The notes under the pieces: model-generated | Databases searched by the model: none | Told to the model about the DNA's origin: nothing | Seen by the model: the letters and a program-made list of their open reading frames with translations, nothing else | DNA from: Anaerolineales bacterium | Lineage (GTDB): Bacteria > Chloroflexota > Anaerolineae > Anaerolineales > UBA6663 | Direction: 5' to 3' | Assembly: GCA_020850595.1 (NCBI GenBank) | Contig: JADZEK010000054.1 | Coordinates: 62,001-126,000 of the forward strand | Length of the DNA stretch: 64,000 nt | Shown here: one piece after another, positions 8,073-17,800 of the stretch | Layout of the letters: the number at the start of each line of letters is the position of its first letter | Numbering within the stretch: the stretch's first letter is position 1 | Made by a program: the position numbers and the translations under genes

Positions 8073-8438
8073 CTAGTCGGCCCCGTCAATCTGGCGTTCC
8101 AGGCTGGGAACACCGAGTTGGTAGAGGCGGCCGCTCAACTCAAACAGCCCCAGCGGGCTGGAGATGAGAGGGATACCCTCGGCTTCGGCCAGGGCCAGGG
8201 TGGCCGCATCGGGCTGCTTGCCGCGCACGAACACTACCGCCGCCACGTCGGCCAGCATGGCCGTGCGCACGACCTGCAAATTGCACAGGCCGGTGAGCAG
8301 CACCGCGCCGGGCTTGAGGCAGGCCAGCACATCGCTCATCAGGTCGGCCGCGCCCACGCCCGCTACGGCCAGGCGGGCCGGCGCGCCCGCGGTGAGCACC
8401 CGGCCCTGGATGACCGCGAGAAACGCCTCAAGCTCCAT
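8073..8438 (-). CDS. DRTGG-domain protein (copy 2)
   Basis: 121 residues from the ATG at 8438. A GTG three codons upstream is possible but less likely. It contains GVGAADLMSDVLACLKPGA near 26-44 and a VVFVRGKQPDAATLALAE segment like the other copy. The start lies inside the 3' end of the formate/nitrite channel gene (11-base overlap), so it belongs to the same transcript and is probably translationally coupled. The function is unknown beyond a predicted ligand-binding role. Confidence 0.78.
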   Translation of the reverse strand: MELEAFLAVIQGRVLTAGAPARLAVAGVGAADLMSDVLACLKPGAVLLTGLCNLQVVRTAMLADVAAVVFVRGKQPDAATLALAEAEGIPLISSPLGLFELSGRLYQLGVPSLERQIDGAD

Positions 8439-9336
8439 GGCCGCCACCCAGCCCTGTGGCCGCGCCCCCGCGCTGGCGCAGATAGACGAACCAATACACC
8501 GCCCCGACGAGGACGGCCCCGCCGATGATGTTGCCGATGGTCACCGGCAGCAGATTGCGCAGCAGGAAGTTGGCCCAGGTCAGGGTCGGAAAGTCGGCCG
8601 GCGTCTTGCCGATCGCCTCCCAAAATGCCGCCGGCGCGCCGGCCTTGATGAACAGGCCAATGGGGATGAAGTACATGTTGGCGATGCTGTGCTCAAAGCC
8701 GGCCGCCACAAATGCAGCTACAGGCGGCACGATGGCCACGATGCGGTCGGTAGTCGTGCGGGCGCTGTAGCTGAGCCACACTGCCAGGCACACCAGCGCG
8801 TTGCACAGGACGCCCAGCACCAGGGCGGGCCAAAAGGCCAACCCAGCCTTGGCGCTGGCCGTGGCCAGGGCCGCCGCCCCTACACTGCCCTGCCCAAACA
8901 CGTATTGGCCGCCCAGATACACCAGCACCGCCGTCGCCAGCGCGCCGACGAAGTTGCCCAGGTAGACCAGCCCCCAATTCTGCAGCAGCCGTCGCGTGCT
9001 CACCTTGCCGCTGGCCCAGGCCAGCACGATCAGGTTGTTGCCGGTAAACAACTCCGCGCCGCCAACCACCACCAGGATCAAGCCGAGCGAGAAGACCAGG
9101 CCCGCCAGCAGGCGCGTCACGCCGTACGGCAGCGCCGCACCGCCGGCGGCCACCGTCGTCGCGAATACCGCGCCGAGCGCGATGAACGCGCCGGCCAACA
9201 CCGCCAGCACGAACATGCTCAGAGCGGGCAGGTGGGCCTTCTTGACGCCGATCTGTTCGGCCTTAGCGGCCATTTCGGCGGGCAGCAGCGCATCAAAGGC
9301 AACAACGGGTTGGTTATCAGGAACCGGCAGCGACAT
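8428..9336 (-). CDS. Formate/nitrite channel (FNT family, FocA-like)
   Basis: 302 residues with six hydrophobic segments. FNT signatures are present: GGAELFTGNN near 92-101, YLGNFVGAL near 125, and the GFEHSIANMYFIPIG block near 212-226 containing the conserved pore His. FNT pentamers pass formate, nitrite, lactate or hydrosulfide. An internal glycyl radical enzyme gene (26052-28286) and the redox neighbourhood make formate or acetate the likely anion (inference). AAGGAG lies ten bases before the ATG. It heads the channel-DRTGG-CBS/ATPase-DRTGG-PHP transcript. Confidence 0.92.
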   Translation of the reverse strand: MSLPVPDNQPVVAFDALLPAEMAAKAEQIGVKKAHLPALSMFVLAVLAGAFIALGAVFATTVAAGGAALPYGVTRLLAGLVFSLGLILVVVGGAELFTGNNLIVLAWASGKVSTRRLLQNWGLVYLGNFVGALATAVLVYLGGQYVFGQGSVGAAALATASAKAGLAFWPALVLGVLCNALVCLAVWLSYSARTTTDRIVAIVPPVAAFVAAGFEHSIANMYFIPIGLFIKAGAPAAFWEAIGKTPADFPTLTWANFLLRNLLPVTIGNIIGGAVLVGAVYWFVYLRQRGGAATGLGGGHGA

Positions 9337-9437
9337 TGGGCGGTGCTCCTTAGCCTACTCCCATCCTAACGGCCACGGCCTACTCTCAACAGTGACGAAG
9401 CGCCGAGCGCCGTGGGCGATTTGTCATCGAGGGTTAA

Positions 9438-9474
9438 CTAACGCGAGCCGGGCACAGGCCCCGGCTCGCGTTAG
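9438..9474 (-). terminator. Perfect 15-bp hairpin after the CBS gene
   Basis: The arms at 9438-9452 and 9460-9474 (CTAACGCGAGCCGGG and its exact complement) enclose a 7-base loop. It lies between the CBS gene stop (9535) and the channel gene start (9336), both on the minus strand. There is no clear U-run, so it is either a hairpin-only terminator or an mRNA end-stabiliser. Confidence 0.6.
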
Positions 9475-9534
9475 AGAGGAGGAGGACACCCCCGGCCGCG
9501 ACAGGCCGGAGGCGCGCGACAACCCAGGCGGGAA

Positions 9535-9978
9535 CTAGCGCCCCGCCTCCGGCTCGGGCTGGGCTTCCCAGGCGCGAACCACGAGGCGGAAGATATCGGA
9601 CTCGGTGATGATGCCGACCAGCTTGCCCTGGCGCATGACCGGCAGGCCGGAGATCTTGTGCTGGAGCATCAGACGGGCGGCGTCCTGCACGGTGGTGTCG
9701 GCTTCCACCGTCAGCGGGTCGCGTGTCATGATCTGGTCGAGGGTGATGCGGCCGACGAGATAGTGCAGCTCAAAAACGCTCAGGCTGGTGGCGCGTGACG
9801 GCTGCGCCCCGCGCAGATCGCCGCGCGTGACTATTCCGACCAGCTTGCCATTGTCCACCACCGGCAGGCGGCGGATGTTGTGGCGCGCCATCACTTGCAG
9901 CGCCTCGGGCAGGCTCATGGTGGGCGGCGCCGTGATGGGATCTGCCGTCATCCAGTCGCGGATCTGTGATGTCTGCAT
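9535..9978 (-). CDS. Stand-alone CBS-pair protein
   Basis: 147 residues consisting almost only of a Bateman module: DWMTADPITAPPTMSLPEAL and IRRLPVVDNGKLVGIVTRGD for repeat one, IMTRDPLTVEADTTVQDAA and ISGLPVMRQGKLVGIITESD for repeat two. Such proteins bind adenine nucleotides or related ligands and regulate partners. GGAGGG lies nine bases before the ATG. It stands apart from the channel operon by a strong hairpin. Its partner is unknown; the repeats resemble those in the CBS-ATPase protein at 7066. Confidence 0.88.
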   Translation of the reverse strand: MQTSQIRDWMTADPITAPPTMSLPEALQVMARHNIRRLPVVDNGKLVGIVTRGDLRGAQPSRATSLSVFELHYLVGRITLDQIMTRDPLTVEADTTVQDAARLMLQHKISGLPVMRQGKLVGIITESDIFRLVVRAWEAQPEPEAGR

Positions 9979-10201
9979 GCCGTCAGCCCTCCGTCCAGCC
10001 GCTCCGACCAGCCGTTACTGTCGCCCACAGTCTAGGGGCAGAGCGCGCCGGTCAACAGTGCGGTTTGTAACGCGCTGGGGTGACATGCGTCAACTTCCGC
10101 GCGGTCCCGTGACGCGCCGGGCGGCCGCGCCGGGCCTGAGGGTAACGGAAGACATGCGGGGAATAGGCCGTCCATCACTACAGCCGGAGCGGGCCTGTCT
10201 C

Positions 10202-10207
10202 TACAAT
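10202..10207 (+). promoter_or_regulatory. -10 element for a leaderless start of the CoA-transferase gene
   Basis: TACAAT ends six bases before the ATG at 10214, placing the transcription start at or next to the start codon. There is no Shine-Dalgarno sequence. The same spacing recurs at several other gene starts in the window. Confidence 0.6.
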
Positions 10208-10213
10208 GCCAAT

Positions 10214-11521
10214 ATGACCATTGCAGACACGTTTGCCGAGCGCGTATGCACGCCGGACGAGGCCGCCGGGCTGATCCAATCGCACATGCACGTCTTCCTC
10301 AGTGGCAACTGCGCCGTGCCCCGCCAGGTGCTCAGCGCCCTGGTGGCGCGTGCCCCTCAGCTGGAGGGCGTAGAGATCGTGCAGGTGCTGACCATTGGCA
10401 ACGCCGACTACGTGGCGCCGGAGATGGCCGGGCACCTGCGGGTCAACACGCTCTTCATCAGCGACGACGTGCGCGGGGCCGTCAACGCCGGGCGCGCCGA
10501 CTTCACGCCGTGCTTCTTGTCGGAAATCCCCGATCTGTTCACCTCCGGCCGCCTGCCGATAGACGTGGCGCTGGTGCAGGTGTCACCGCCCGACGACCAC
10601 GGCTTCTGCTCGTTCGGCGTCGAGGTGGGCGTGACCAAGCCCGCCGCTGAGGCCGCCCGCCTGGTGATCGCCGAGATCAACCCGCACATGCCGCGCACGC
10701 TGGGTGACAGCTTCATTCACGTCAGCCATCTGGATGTGATGGTCCCGGTCAACTACCCCCTGCCCGAACTGCACATGGGCGCGAGCGACCCCGTTACCGA
10801 TCAGATCGCCGAGCACGTGGCCGGGCTGATCGGGGATGGCGCCACGCTGCAAACCGGCATCGGGGCCATCCCCGATGCGGTGCTGCGCCGCCTGACCGAC
10901 CGCCGACATCTGGGCATCCACACCGAGCTGTTCTCCGACGGCGTGGTTGATCTGGTGCAGCGCGGCGTGATCACTGGCGCGCGCAAGAGTCTCCACCGCG
11001 GCAAGATCATCGCCGGATTTGTCATGGGCACCCAGGCGCTCTACGACTTCGTGCACGACAACGCCATCGTCGAGCTGCACCCCACCAACTACGTCAACGA
11101 CCCGTTCGTCATTGCCCAGAACGATCACATGGTCGCCATCAACTCAGCCATCGAAGTAGACCTGACAGGCCAGGTGTGCGCCGACAGTATCGGCCCGCGG
11201 CTCTACAGCGGCGTCGGCGGCCAGGCCGACTTCATTTACGGCGCGGCGCGCTCGGCGGGCGGGCTGCCTATCATCGCCCTGCCCAGCACGACGCGCCCCA
11301 AGAACGGCCAGGCCCCCATCAGCCGCATCACCGCCATGCTTAAGTGCGGGGCCGGCGTCACCACGACCCGCAATCATGTCCGCTTCATCGTCACCGAGCA
11401 CGGCGTCGCGGAGCTTTATGGCAAGACCATCGCCCAACGCGCCCAGGCGCTGATCAACATCGCCGCGCCGGAACAGCGCGCAGAGCTGGTCAGCCAGGCC
11501 CGGCAACTCAACTATCTGTAG
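10214..11521 (+). CDS. Acetyl-CoA hydrolase / acetate (4-hydroxybutyrate) CoA-transferase
   Basis: 435 residues of the Cat1/Cat2 acetyl-CoA hydrolase-transferase family. The catalytic Glu lies in IHTELFSDGVV. The CoA-site loops LQTGIGAIPDAVL and YSGVGGQADFIYGAARS are intact, and the C-terminal FIVTEHGVAELYGKT is typical. Members either move CoA from acetyl-CoA to another acid, often succinate, propionate or 4-hydroxybutyrate, or hydrolyse it. With PPDK and PFOR directly downstream on the same strand, a role in acetate formation from pyruvate is likely (inference). The start is the ATG just after TACAAT; codons upstream in frame would extend through the promoter. The PPDK gene follows by 22 bases. 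Confidence 0.9.
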   Translation: MTIADTFAERVCTPDEAAGLIQSHMHVFLSGNCAVPRQVLSALVARAPQLEGVEIVQVLTIGNADYVAPEMAGHLRVNTLFISDDVRGAVNAGRADFTPCFLSEIPDLFTSGRLPIDVALVQVSPPDDHGFCSFGVEVGVTKPAAEAARLVIAEINPHMPRTLGDSFIHVSHLDVMVPVNYPLPELHMGASDPVTDQIAEHVAGLIGDGATLQTGIGAIPDAVLRRLTDRRHLGIHTELFSDGVVDLVQRGVITGARKSLHRGKIIAGFVMGTQALYDFVHDNAIVELHPTNYVNDPFVIAQNDHMVAINSAIEVDLTGQVCADSIGPRLYSGVGGQADFIYGAARSAGGLPIIALPSTTRPKNGQAPISRITAMLKCGAGVTTTRNHVRFIVTEHGVAELYGKTIAQRAQALINIAAPEQRAELVSQARQLNYL

Positions 11522-11543
11522 CCCGTTGAAGGAGTCCCCGATC

Positions 11544-14501
11544 ATGCCCACTCTCACTGCCAAGCAGCCCGCCGCGCGCCGCGCCCCGACCAATGTTAAG
11601 CCCGCCCGCAACGGCCACGGCCACCGGCCCGCCAAAGCCGCGCATAAGTGGGTCTACCTGTTCTCTGAAGGCGACGGCGCCATGCGCGACCTGTTGGGTG
11701 GCAAAGGCGCCAACCTGGCTGAAATGACGCGCCTGGGCCTGCCGGTCCCACCCGGCTTCGTTGTGACCACCCAGGCCTGCAACGCCTACCTGGCCGCCGG
11801 CGAGCACTTCCCGCCCAGCCTGTGGCAGCAGGTGCTCGCCGCCCTGCGCCACCTGGAAGCACAGACCGGCAAGGGGTTTGGCGATCTGGATAACCCCCTG
11901 CTCGTCTCGTGCCGTTCCGGCGCGAAGTTCTCGATGCCGGGCATGATGGATACGGTGCTCAACATTGGCCTGAACGATGCCGTGACTGCCGCCATGGCGC
12001 GCCTGACCGGCGACGAGCGCTTCGCCTTTGACGCCTACCGCCGCCTGATCCAGATGTTTGGCACGGTCGTGTTCAACCTGCCGGACGAACCGTTTGAAGA
12101 CGTGCTGGAGGCTTACCGCCGGCAGCGCGGCGTGACCAACGACGCCGACCTGAGCGCGCAGGATTTGCAGGAAATCACCGCTAGCTTTAAGGAGATCTTC
12201 GGTCACGGCGCCGGGCGGCCGTTCCCCGCCGACCCGCTGGAGCAGCTCCGGCTGGCGACCGAGGCGGTCTTCAAGTCGTGGAACGGCAAGCGCGCCCACG
12301 ACTATCGCAACGCCGCCGGCATCGCCCACGACCTGGGCACAGCCGTGAACATCATGACTATGGTGTTCGGCAACCTCGGGCAAGGTTCGGGCACCGGCGT
12401 GGTGACCACGCGCAACGTCTCGACCGGCGAGAAAGCGATTGAAGGCGACTACTTGACCAACGCCCAGGGCGAAGACGTAGTGGCCGGCACCCGCCTGACC
12501 AAGCCCATCGCGGCCCTGAAGACCGAAATGCCCAAGGTCTACGGGCAGTTCGCCAAAATTTGCCGCAAGCTGGAGAAGCACTACCGCGAAGTGCAGGACG
12601 TGGAGTTCACCATTGAGCGCGGCACGCTGTGGATGCTTCAGACCCGCGACGCCAAGCGCACCGCGCAGGCCGCCGTGCGTATCGCCGTGGATCTGGCGAG
12701 GGAACGCCTCATCACTCGGCCGGAAGCCGTGCGGCGCGTCAAGCCTGAGCATGTAGACTACTTCCTGCACCCGCAATTCACGCTGAGCGCCAAGCAGCAG
12801 GCTCAGGCGCATGGTGAGTGGCTGGCGAGCGGCCTGAACGTCTCGCCCGGCGCGGCGGTCGGCCAGATTGCGTTCGACGCCGACACCGCCGAGAACTGGG
12901 CCAAGACCGAAAAGAAAGATGTGATCCTCGTCCGCCCCGAAACCAAGCCCGATGACGTGCACGGCATGCTGGCCGCCCGGGGCATCCTCACCAGCCGCGG
13001 CGGTCGTACCAGCCACGCCGCCCTGGTAGCCCGCCAGTTTGGCAAACCGGCCGTAGTGGGTGTGGCCGCCATGGAAGTGGACCTGGAGCAGCGCCAGTTG
13101 ACGGTGAACGACCGCGTGCTGCGCGAGGGCGAGATTGTCTCGATTGACGGCACCACCGGCGATGTATTCGCGGGCCGGCTCGCCAGCGTGGTGCCCGACT
13201 TCAACGACCCCTATCTGCTCAAGCTGCTCACCTGGGCCGATAAATACCGCACGCTCGAGGTGTGGGCCAACGCCGACTACCCGCGCGACGCCCAGCGCGC
13301 CCGTGCCTATGGGGCGCAGGGCATCGGCCTGTGCCGGACCGAGCACATGTTCTTCGAGGCCGAGCGGCTGCCGTTCGTCCAGCAGATGATCCTGGCCAAG
13401 ACCGACGCCGAACGCGAGGCCGCGCTGGACCAGCTGCTGCCTTTCCAGCGCTCGGACTTCGAAGGCCTGTTCAAAGCCATGGACGGCCTGCCCGTCACCA
13501 TCCGGCTCATTGACCCGCCCTTGCACGAGTTCCTGCCCAGCCACGATGAACTGCTGCGCAACGTCGCCGAAACCGAAACACACATCGCGGATCTGAAAGA
13601 CCGCATGGGCGCGCTGCGTGACCGCATCGCCGCCTCCCGGCGCATGCTCGGCGCCATCGCCGCCATCACCGCCGAGGAAGCCCAGGGCCTCCCCGGCCTG
13701 GCCGACAAACTGCCCAGCCGGGCCGCGCAAGAAACAGCGCTGGCCGCGCATGAAGACCGCTTGCACAGTTATGAGACCGAAGTCGCCAAGCTGAGCGTCG
13801 AGGTGATCCAGGAGCAGAAGATGCTGGCTGCGGTGGAAGCCATGCGCGAGCAGAACCCCATGCTGGGCTTGCGCGGTGTGCGCCTGGGCATCCACTTGCC
13901 CGGGCTGACCAACATGCAGGTGCGCGCCATTTTCGAGGCGGCCTGTCAGTGCGCCAAAGCCGGCATCAAAGTGCACCCCAAGATCATGATCCCGCTCACG
14001 GCCCACAACAACGAGCTTAAGGTTGAGCAGACCGCTTTAGAAGAAGTGGCTCAGCAAGTCATGGCCGAGCAGAAGCGCCAGGTTGACTTCCAGTTCGGCA
14101 CCATGGTCGAGATTCCACGGGCGGCCCTCACCGCTGACCAGATCGCCGAATACGCGCAGTTCTTCTCGTTTGGCACCAACGACCTCACCCAGACCACCTT
14201 CGGCATCTCGCGCGATGACGCCGAAACCGGCTTCCTGATGGAATACCTAGACAAGGGCATCCTGGCCGACAACCCGTTCGCCACCATTGACCAGCGCGGC
14301 GTTGGCAAGCTAATGGAGATGGCCGTCGCGCTGGGCCGCCAGACCCGCCCCGGGCTGGAGGTGGGCATCTGCGGTGAACACGGCGGCGACCCCAAGTCTA
14401 TCGAGTTCTGCCACCAGATCGGCGTGGACTACGTGAGCTGCTCGCCCTTCCGCGTGCCCATCGCGCGCCTGGCCGCCGCCCACGCGGCCCTGAAGAATTA
14501 G
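11544..14501 (+). CDS. ppdK: Pyruvate, phosphate dikinase with an enlarged C-domain insertion
   Basis: 985 residues; usual members are about 870-900. The enzyme interconverts pyruvate + ATP + Pi and PEP + AMP + PPi. The N-terminal nucleotide-grasp domain starts LLGGKGANLAEMTRLGLPVPPGF. The swivelling His lies in GGRTSHAALVARQFGKPA (His491), and the PEP/pyruvate domain ends with GICGEHGGDP (Cys943) and VSCSPFRVPIARLAAA. Two oddities are visible: a basic 30-residue N-extension, and about 104 residues between PLHEFLP and NPMLGLRG where relatives have about 35. The extra part is rich in Glu, Arg, Ala and Leu and looks like a helical hairpin. GCRL is replaced by GVRL. AAGGAG stands nine bases before the ATG. 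Confidence 0.95.
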   Translation: MPTLTAKQPAARRAPTNVKPARNGHGHRPAKAAHKWVYLFSEGDGAMRDLLGGKGANLAEMTRLGLPVPPGFVVTTQACNAYLAAGEHFPPSLWQQVLAALRHLEAQTGKGFGDLDNPLLVSCRSGAKFSMPGMMDTVLNIGLNDAVTAAMARLTGDERFAFDAYRRLIQMFGTVVFNLPDEPFEDVLEAYRRQRGVTNDADLSAQDLQEITASFKEIFGHGAGRPFPADPLEQLRLATEAVFKSWNGKRAHDYRNAAGIAHDLGTAVNIMTMVFGNLGQGSGTGVVTTRNVSTGEKAIEGDYLTNAQGEDVVAGTRLTKPIAALKTEMPKVYGQFAKICRKLEKHYREVQDVEFTIERGTLWMLQTRDAKRTAQAAVRIAVDLARERLITRPEAVRRVKPEHVDYFLHPQFTLSAKQQAQAHGEWLASGLNVSPGAAVGQIAFDADTAENWAKTEKKDVILVRPETKPDDVHGMLAARGILTSRGGRTSHAALVARQFGKPAVVGVAAMEVDLEQRQLTVNDRVLREGEIVSIDGTTGDVFAGRLASVVPDFNDPYLLKLLTWADKYRTLEVWANADYPRDAQRARAYGAQGIGLCRTEHMFFEAERLPFVQQMILAKTDAEREAALDQLLPFQRSDFEGLFKAMDGLPVTIRLIDPPLHEFLPSHDELLRNVAETETHIADLKDRMGALRDRIAASRRMLGAIAAITAEEAQGLPGLADKLPSRAAQETALAAHEDRLHSYETEVAKLSVEVIQEQKMLAAVEAMREQNPMLGLRGVRLGIHLPGLTNMQVRAIFEAACQCAKAGIKVHPKIMIPLTAHNNELKVEQTALEEVAQQVMAEQKRQVDFQFGTMVEIPRAALTADQIAEYAQFFSFGTNDLTQTTFGISRDDAETGFLMEYLDKGILADNPFATIDQRGVGKLMEMAVALGRQTRPGLEVGICGEHGGDPKSIEFCHQIGVDYVSCSPFRVPIARLAAAHAALKN

Positions 14502-14803
14502 CCTGACCGAGCGCCGCGGCCGCCCAACATCGGTCTGGCGGCCGCCTGAGGCGGCCCGGCTTGCGCCAACCGGTGGGGCGGCCACACCAGCAGACCCGGC
14601 ATGCCCTGACAACCGCTGCGGCCCGCCGGTGGTGCACGTCAGCCGGGGCGATCGGCTGGCAGCCGAACTTATGCCAACTGCCCTGGCGCCGGCCGGCCTC
14701 GGCGCCATACTGGACACAAGTCATCCGCTATCCAGCAGACCATCACTACTCAGCGCGCAGGTCCAGCCCTAATCTGGGCGAAACCTGAAGCTGGAGGGAT
14801 TCC
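14502..14803 (+). other. Intergenic gap before PFOR
   Basis: About 300 bases between the PPDK stop and the PFOR GTG. The first 55 bases hold the hairpins described at 14516-14556. The rest is GC-rich with short inverted repeats. I see no open frame with gene character and no convincing -35/-10 pair. PFOR may have its own promoter here, but I cannot place it. Confidence 0.5.
14516..14556 (+). terminator. Overlapping GC hairpins after ppdK
   Basis: GCGGCCGCC at 14516-14524 is exactly complementary to 14537-14545 with a 12-base loop. An alternative 7-bp hairpin with a 3-base loop uses 14540-14546 and 14550-14556. The two are mutually exclusive. No U-run follows, so termination would be weak or Rho-assisted. 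Confidence 0.45.
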
Positions 14804-17800
14804 GTGACGAAACGAGCGATTGTAACGATTGACGGCAACGAAGCCGCGGCGTATGTGGCCCACAAGCTGAATGAGGTCATCGCCATTTATCCCATTACGC
14901 CGTCTTCGGGCATGGGTGAGCTGTCGGATCAGTGGTCGGCCGAAGGCAAGACCAACATTTGGGGCACCGTGCCACTGGTCGTCGAGATGCAAAGCGAGGG
15001 CGGCGCGGCCGGGGCGGTGCATGGCGCGCTGCAGACCGGCGCGCTGACCACCACCTTTACCGCCTCGCAGGGCCTGCTGCTCATGCTGCCCAACATGTAC
15101 AAGATCGCCGGTGAGCTTATCCCGACTGTCTTTCATGTCGCGGCGCGCACCGTGGCCGCCCATGCCCTCTCCATCTTTGGCGACCACTCCGATGTCATGG
15201 GCGTGCGCGCGGCGGGCTGGGCCATGCTGTCTTCCGGCGCTGTGCAGGAAGTCATGGACCTGGCCCTGATCGCCCAGGCCGCCACGCTGCGGGCGCGCGT
15301 GCCGTTTATGCATTTCTTCGACGGCTTCCGCACTTCGCACGAGGTCATGAAGATCGAAGCGCTGGGTGACGATGACCTGCGCGCCATGATTGCCGATGAC
15401 GTCGTTCACGCGCACCGCCGGCGCGGGCTGACCCCCGAGCGCCCGGTGCTGCGCGGCAGCGCCCAAAACCCCGATGTGTTCTTCCAGGCGCGCGAGGCCG
15501 GCAACCCGTTCTACGCCGCCTGCCCCGGTATCGTGCAGGCCGAGATGGACAAGTTCGCCGCGCTCACGGGGCGGCACTACCACCTCTTCGACTACTCCGG
15601 CGCGCCCGATGCCGAGCGCGTGCTTGTGCTCATGGGTTCCGGCGCCGAGACCGCCCGCGAAACCGCCGCTTACTTGAACGAGCAGGGTGAGAAGGTGGGC
15701 GTGGTGGCCGTGCGACTCTACCGCCCCTTCGATGCCGCCGCCCTGGTCCAGGCTCTGCCCGCTTCGGTCAAGGCCATTGGCGTGCTCGACCGCACCAAGG
15801 AACCGGGCGCCACCGGCGATCCGCTCTACCAAGATGTCGTCACCGCCGTGAGTGAGGCTTACGCCACCGGCCAGGCCCCCTTCAGCGGGATGCCGCGCCT
15901 GATCAGCGGGCGTTACGGCCTGTCTTCTAAGGAATTCACGCCGGCCATGGTCAAAGCCGTTTACGACGAACTGGCCAAGCCGCAGCCCAAGAACCACTTC
16001 ACCATCGGCATCCTGGACGATGTCAGCCACACCAGCCTGGACTACGACCCAGCCTTCACCACGGAGGCCGCCGACACCACCCGCGCCATCTTCTACGGGC
16101 TTGGCTCCGACGGCACCGTGGGCGCGAATAAGAACTCCATCAAGATCATCGGCGAGGCGACCAGCAACGCCGCGCAAGGCTATTTCGTCTACGACTCTAA
16201 GAAGTCCGGCTCCATGACGATCTCGCACCTGCGCTTTGGGCCGCGCCCGATCCACGCCGCCTACCTGATCAGCCGCGCCACCTTCGTGGCCTGCCACCAG
16301 TTCAACTTCCTGGAGCGCTTCGATGTGCTGGCGCCGGCTGAGCCGGGCGCCGTCTTCCTGCTCAACAGCGCCTATGGTCCGGCCGAGGTCTGGGCGCATC
16401 TGCCGCGCCCAACCCAAAAGCAGCTCGTGAGCAAACGCCTGCGCCTGTTTGTCATAGACGCCGACCGCGTGGCACGCGAAACCGGCATGGGCGGTCGCAT
16501 CAACACCATCATGCAGACCTGCTTCTTCGCCGTCAGCGGCGTCATGCCGCGCGATGCCGCGCTGGCGGCCATCAAGCACGCCATCCAGAAAACCTACGGC
16601 AAGCGCGGCGACCTGGTGGTGCAGCGCAACTACGAGGCCGTGGCCCAAACGCTCGATAACTTGCACGAAGTGGCCGTGCCCGCGGCGGTCACCAGCCCGG
16701 TGGAGTTGCGCGCCCCGGTGCCCGCCCAGGCGCCCGCCTTCGTGCAGCAGGTCACCGCCGCCATGATCGCCGGGCGCGGCGACGAACTGCCCGTCAGCGC
16801 CCTGCCGGCTGATGGCACCTTCCCGACCAACACCGCGCAGTGGGAAAAGCGCGCCATCGCCGACGAAATCCCCGCCTGGGACCCCAGCATCTGCATTCAG
16901 TGCGGCAAGTGCGTATTGATCTGCCCTCACGCCGTGATCCGCGAGAAGGTCTACCCGGCCGCCGCGCTCGCGGGCGCCCCGGCCGCCTTCCTCTCGGCCC
17001 CCGCCCGCTGGAAGGAGTTTGCCGACCAGCGCTATACCCTGCAAGTCTCGCCGGACGACTGCACCGGCTGCGCCTTGTGCTTCGAGGTCTGCCCGGTCAA
17101 GAACAAGAGTGAATCGCGGCTCAGAGCCGTCAACATGACCCCGCTGCCGCCCCGCCGGGCCGCCGACAATGAGAACTGGCAGTTCTTCCTCGACCTGCCC
17201 GAGGTTGACCGGCGCGACCTGAACGTTATGACCGTCAAGGACGTGGCGCTGCTCCAACCGCTGTTCGAGTTCTCACTCGCCTGCGCGGGCTGCGGCGAAA
17301 CGCCCTATCTGAAGCTGATCTCCCAGCTATTCGGCGACCGCGCCCTGATCGCCAACGCCACCGGCTGCTCGTCCATCTATGGCGGCAACCTGCCCACCAC
17401 GCCCTGGTCGCAGAACAAGGCCGGGCGCGGGCCGGCCTGGGCCAACTCGCTCTTTGAAGACAATGCCGAGTTCGGCCTCGGCTTCCGCCTCACGCTCGAC
17501 AAGCAATTGGAATACGCCGATGAATTGCTGGGCCGGCTGGCGGTCTGGGTCGAGCCGACGCTGGTAGATGCCCTGCGCGCCGCCGATCAAACCAACGACC
17601 GTGGGATTGTCGAACAGCGTGAGCGCGTGGCGCTGCTCAAGGAACGGCTCACCGCCCTCCAGGCCGACGCCCAGGCGCCCGCCGCCGCCCGCGCTGAAGC
17701 CGAGAACCTGCTCAGCGTGGCCGACGTGCTGGTGAAGCGCAGTCTGTGGATCGTGGGCGGCGACGGCTGGGCCTACGACATCGGCTACGGCGGCCTCGAC

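Noticed and set aside
11508..14006. Very long minus-strand open frames opposite ppdK and PFOR (also 14750-17257)
   Set aside because: They are antisense shadows produced by high-GC third codon positions of the real genes. They are Gly/His/Arg-rich and have no family resemblance.
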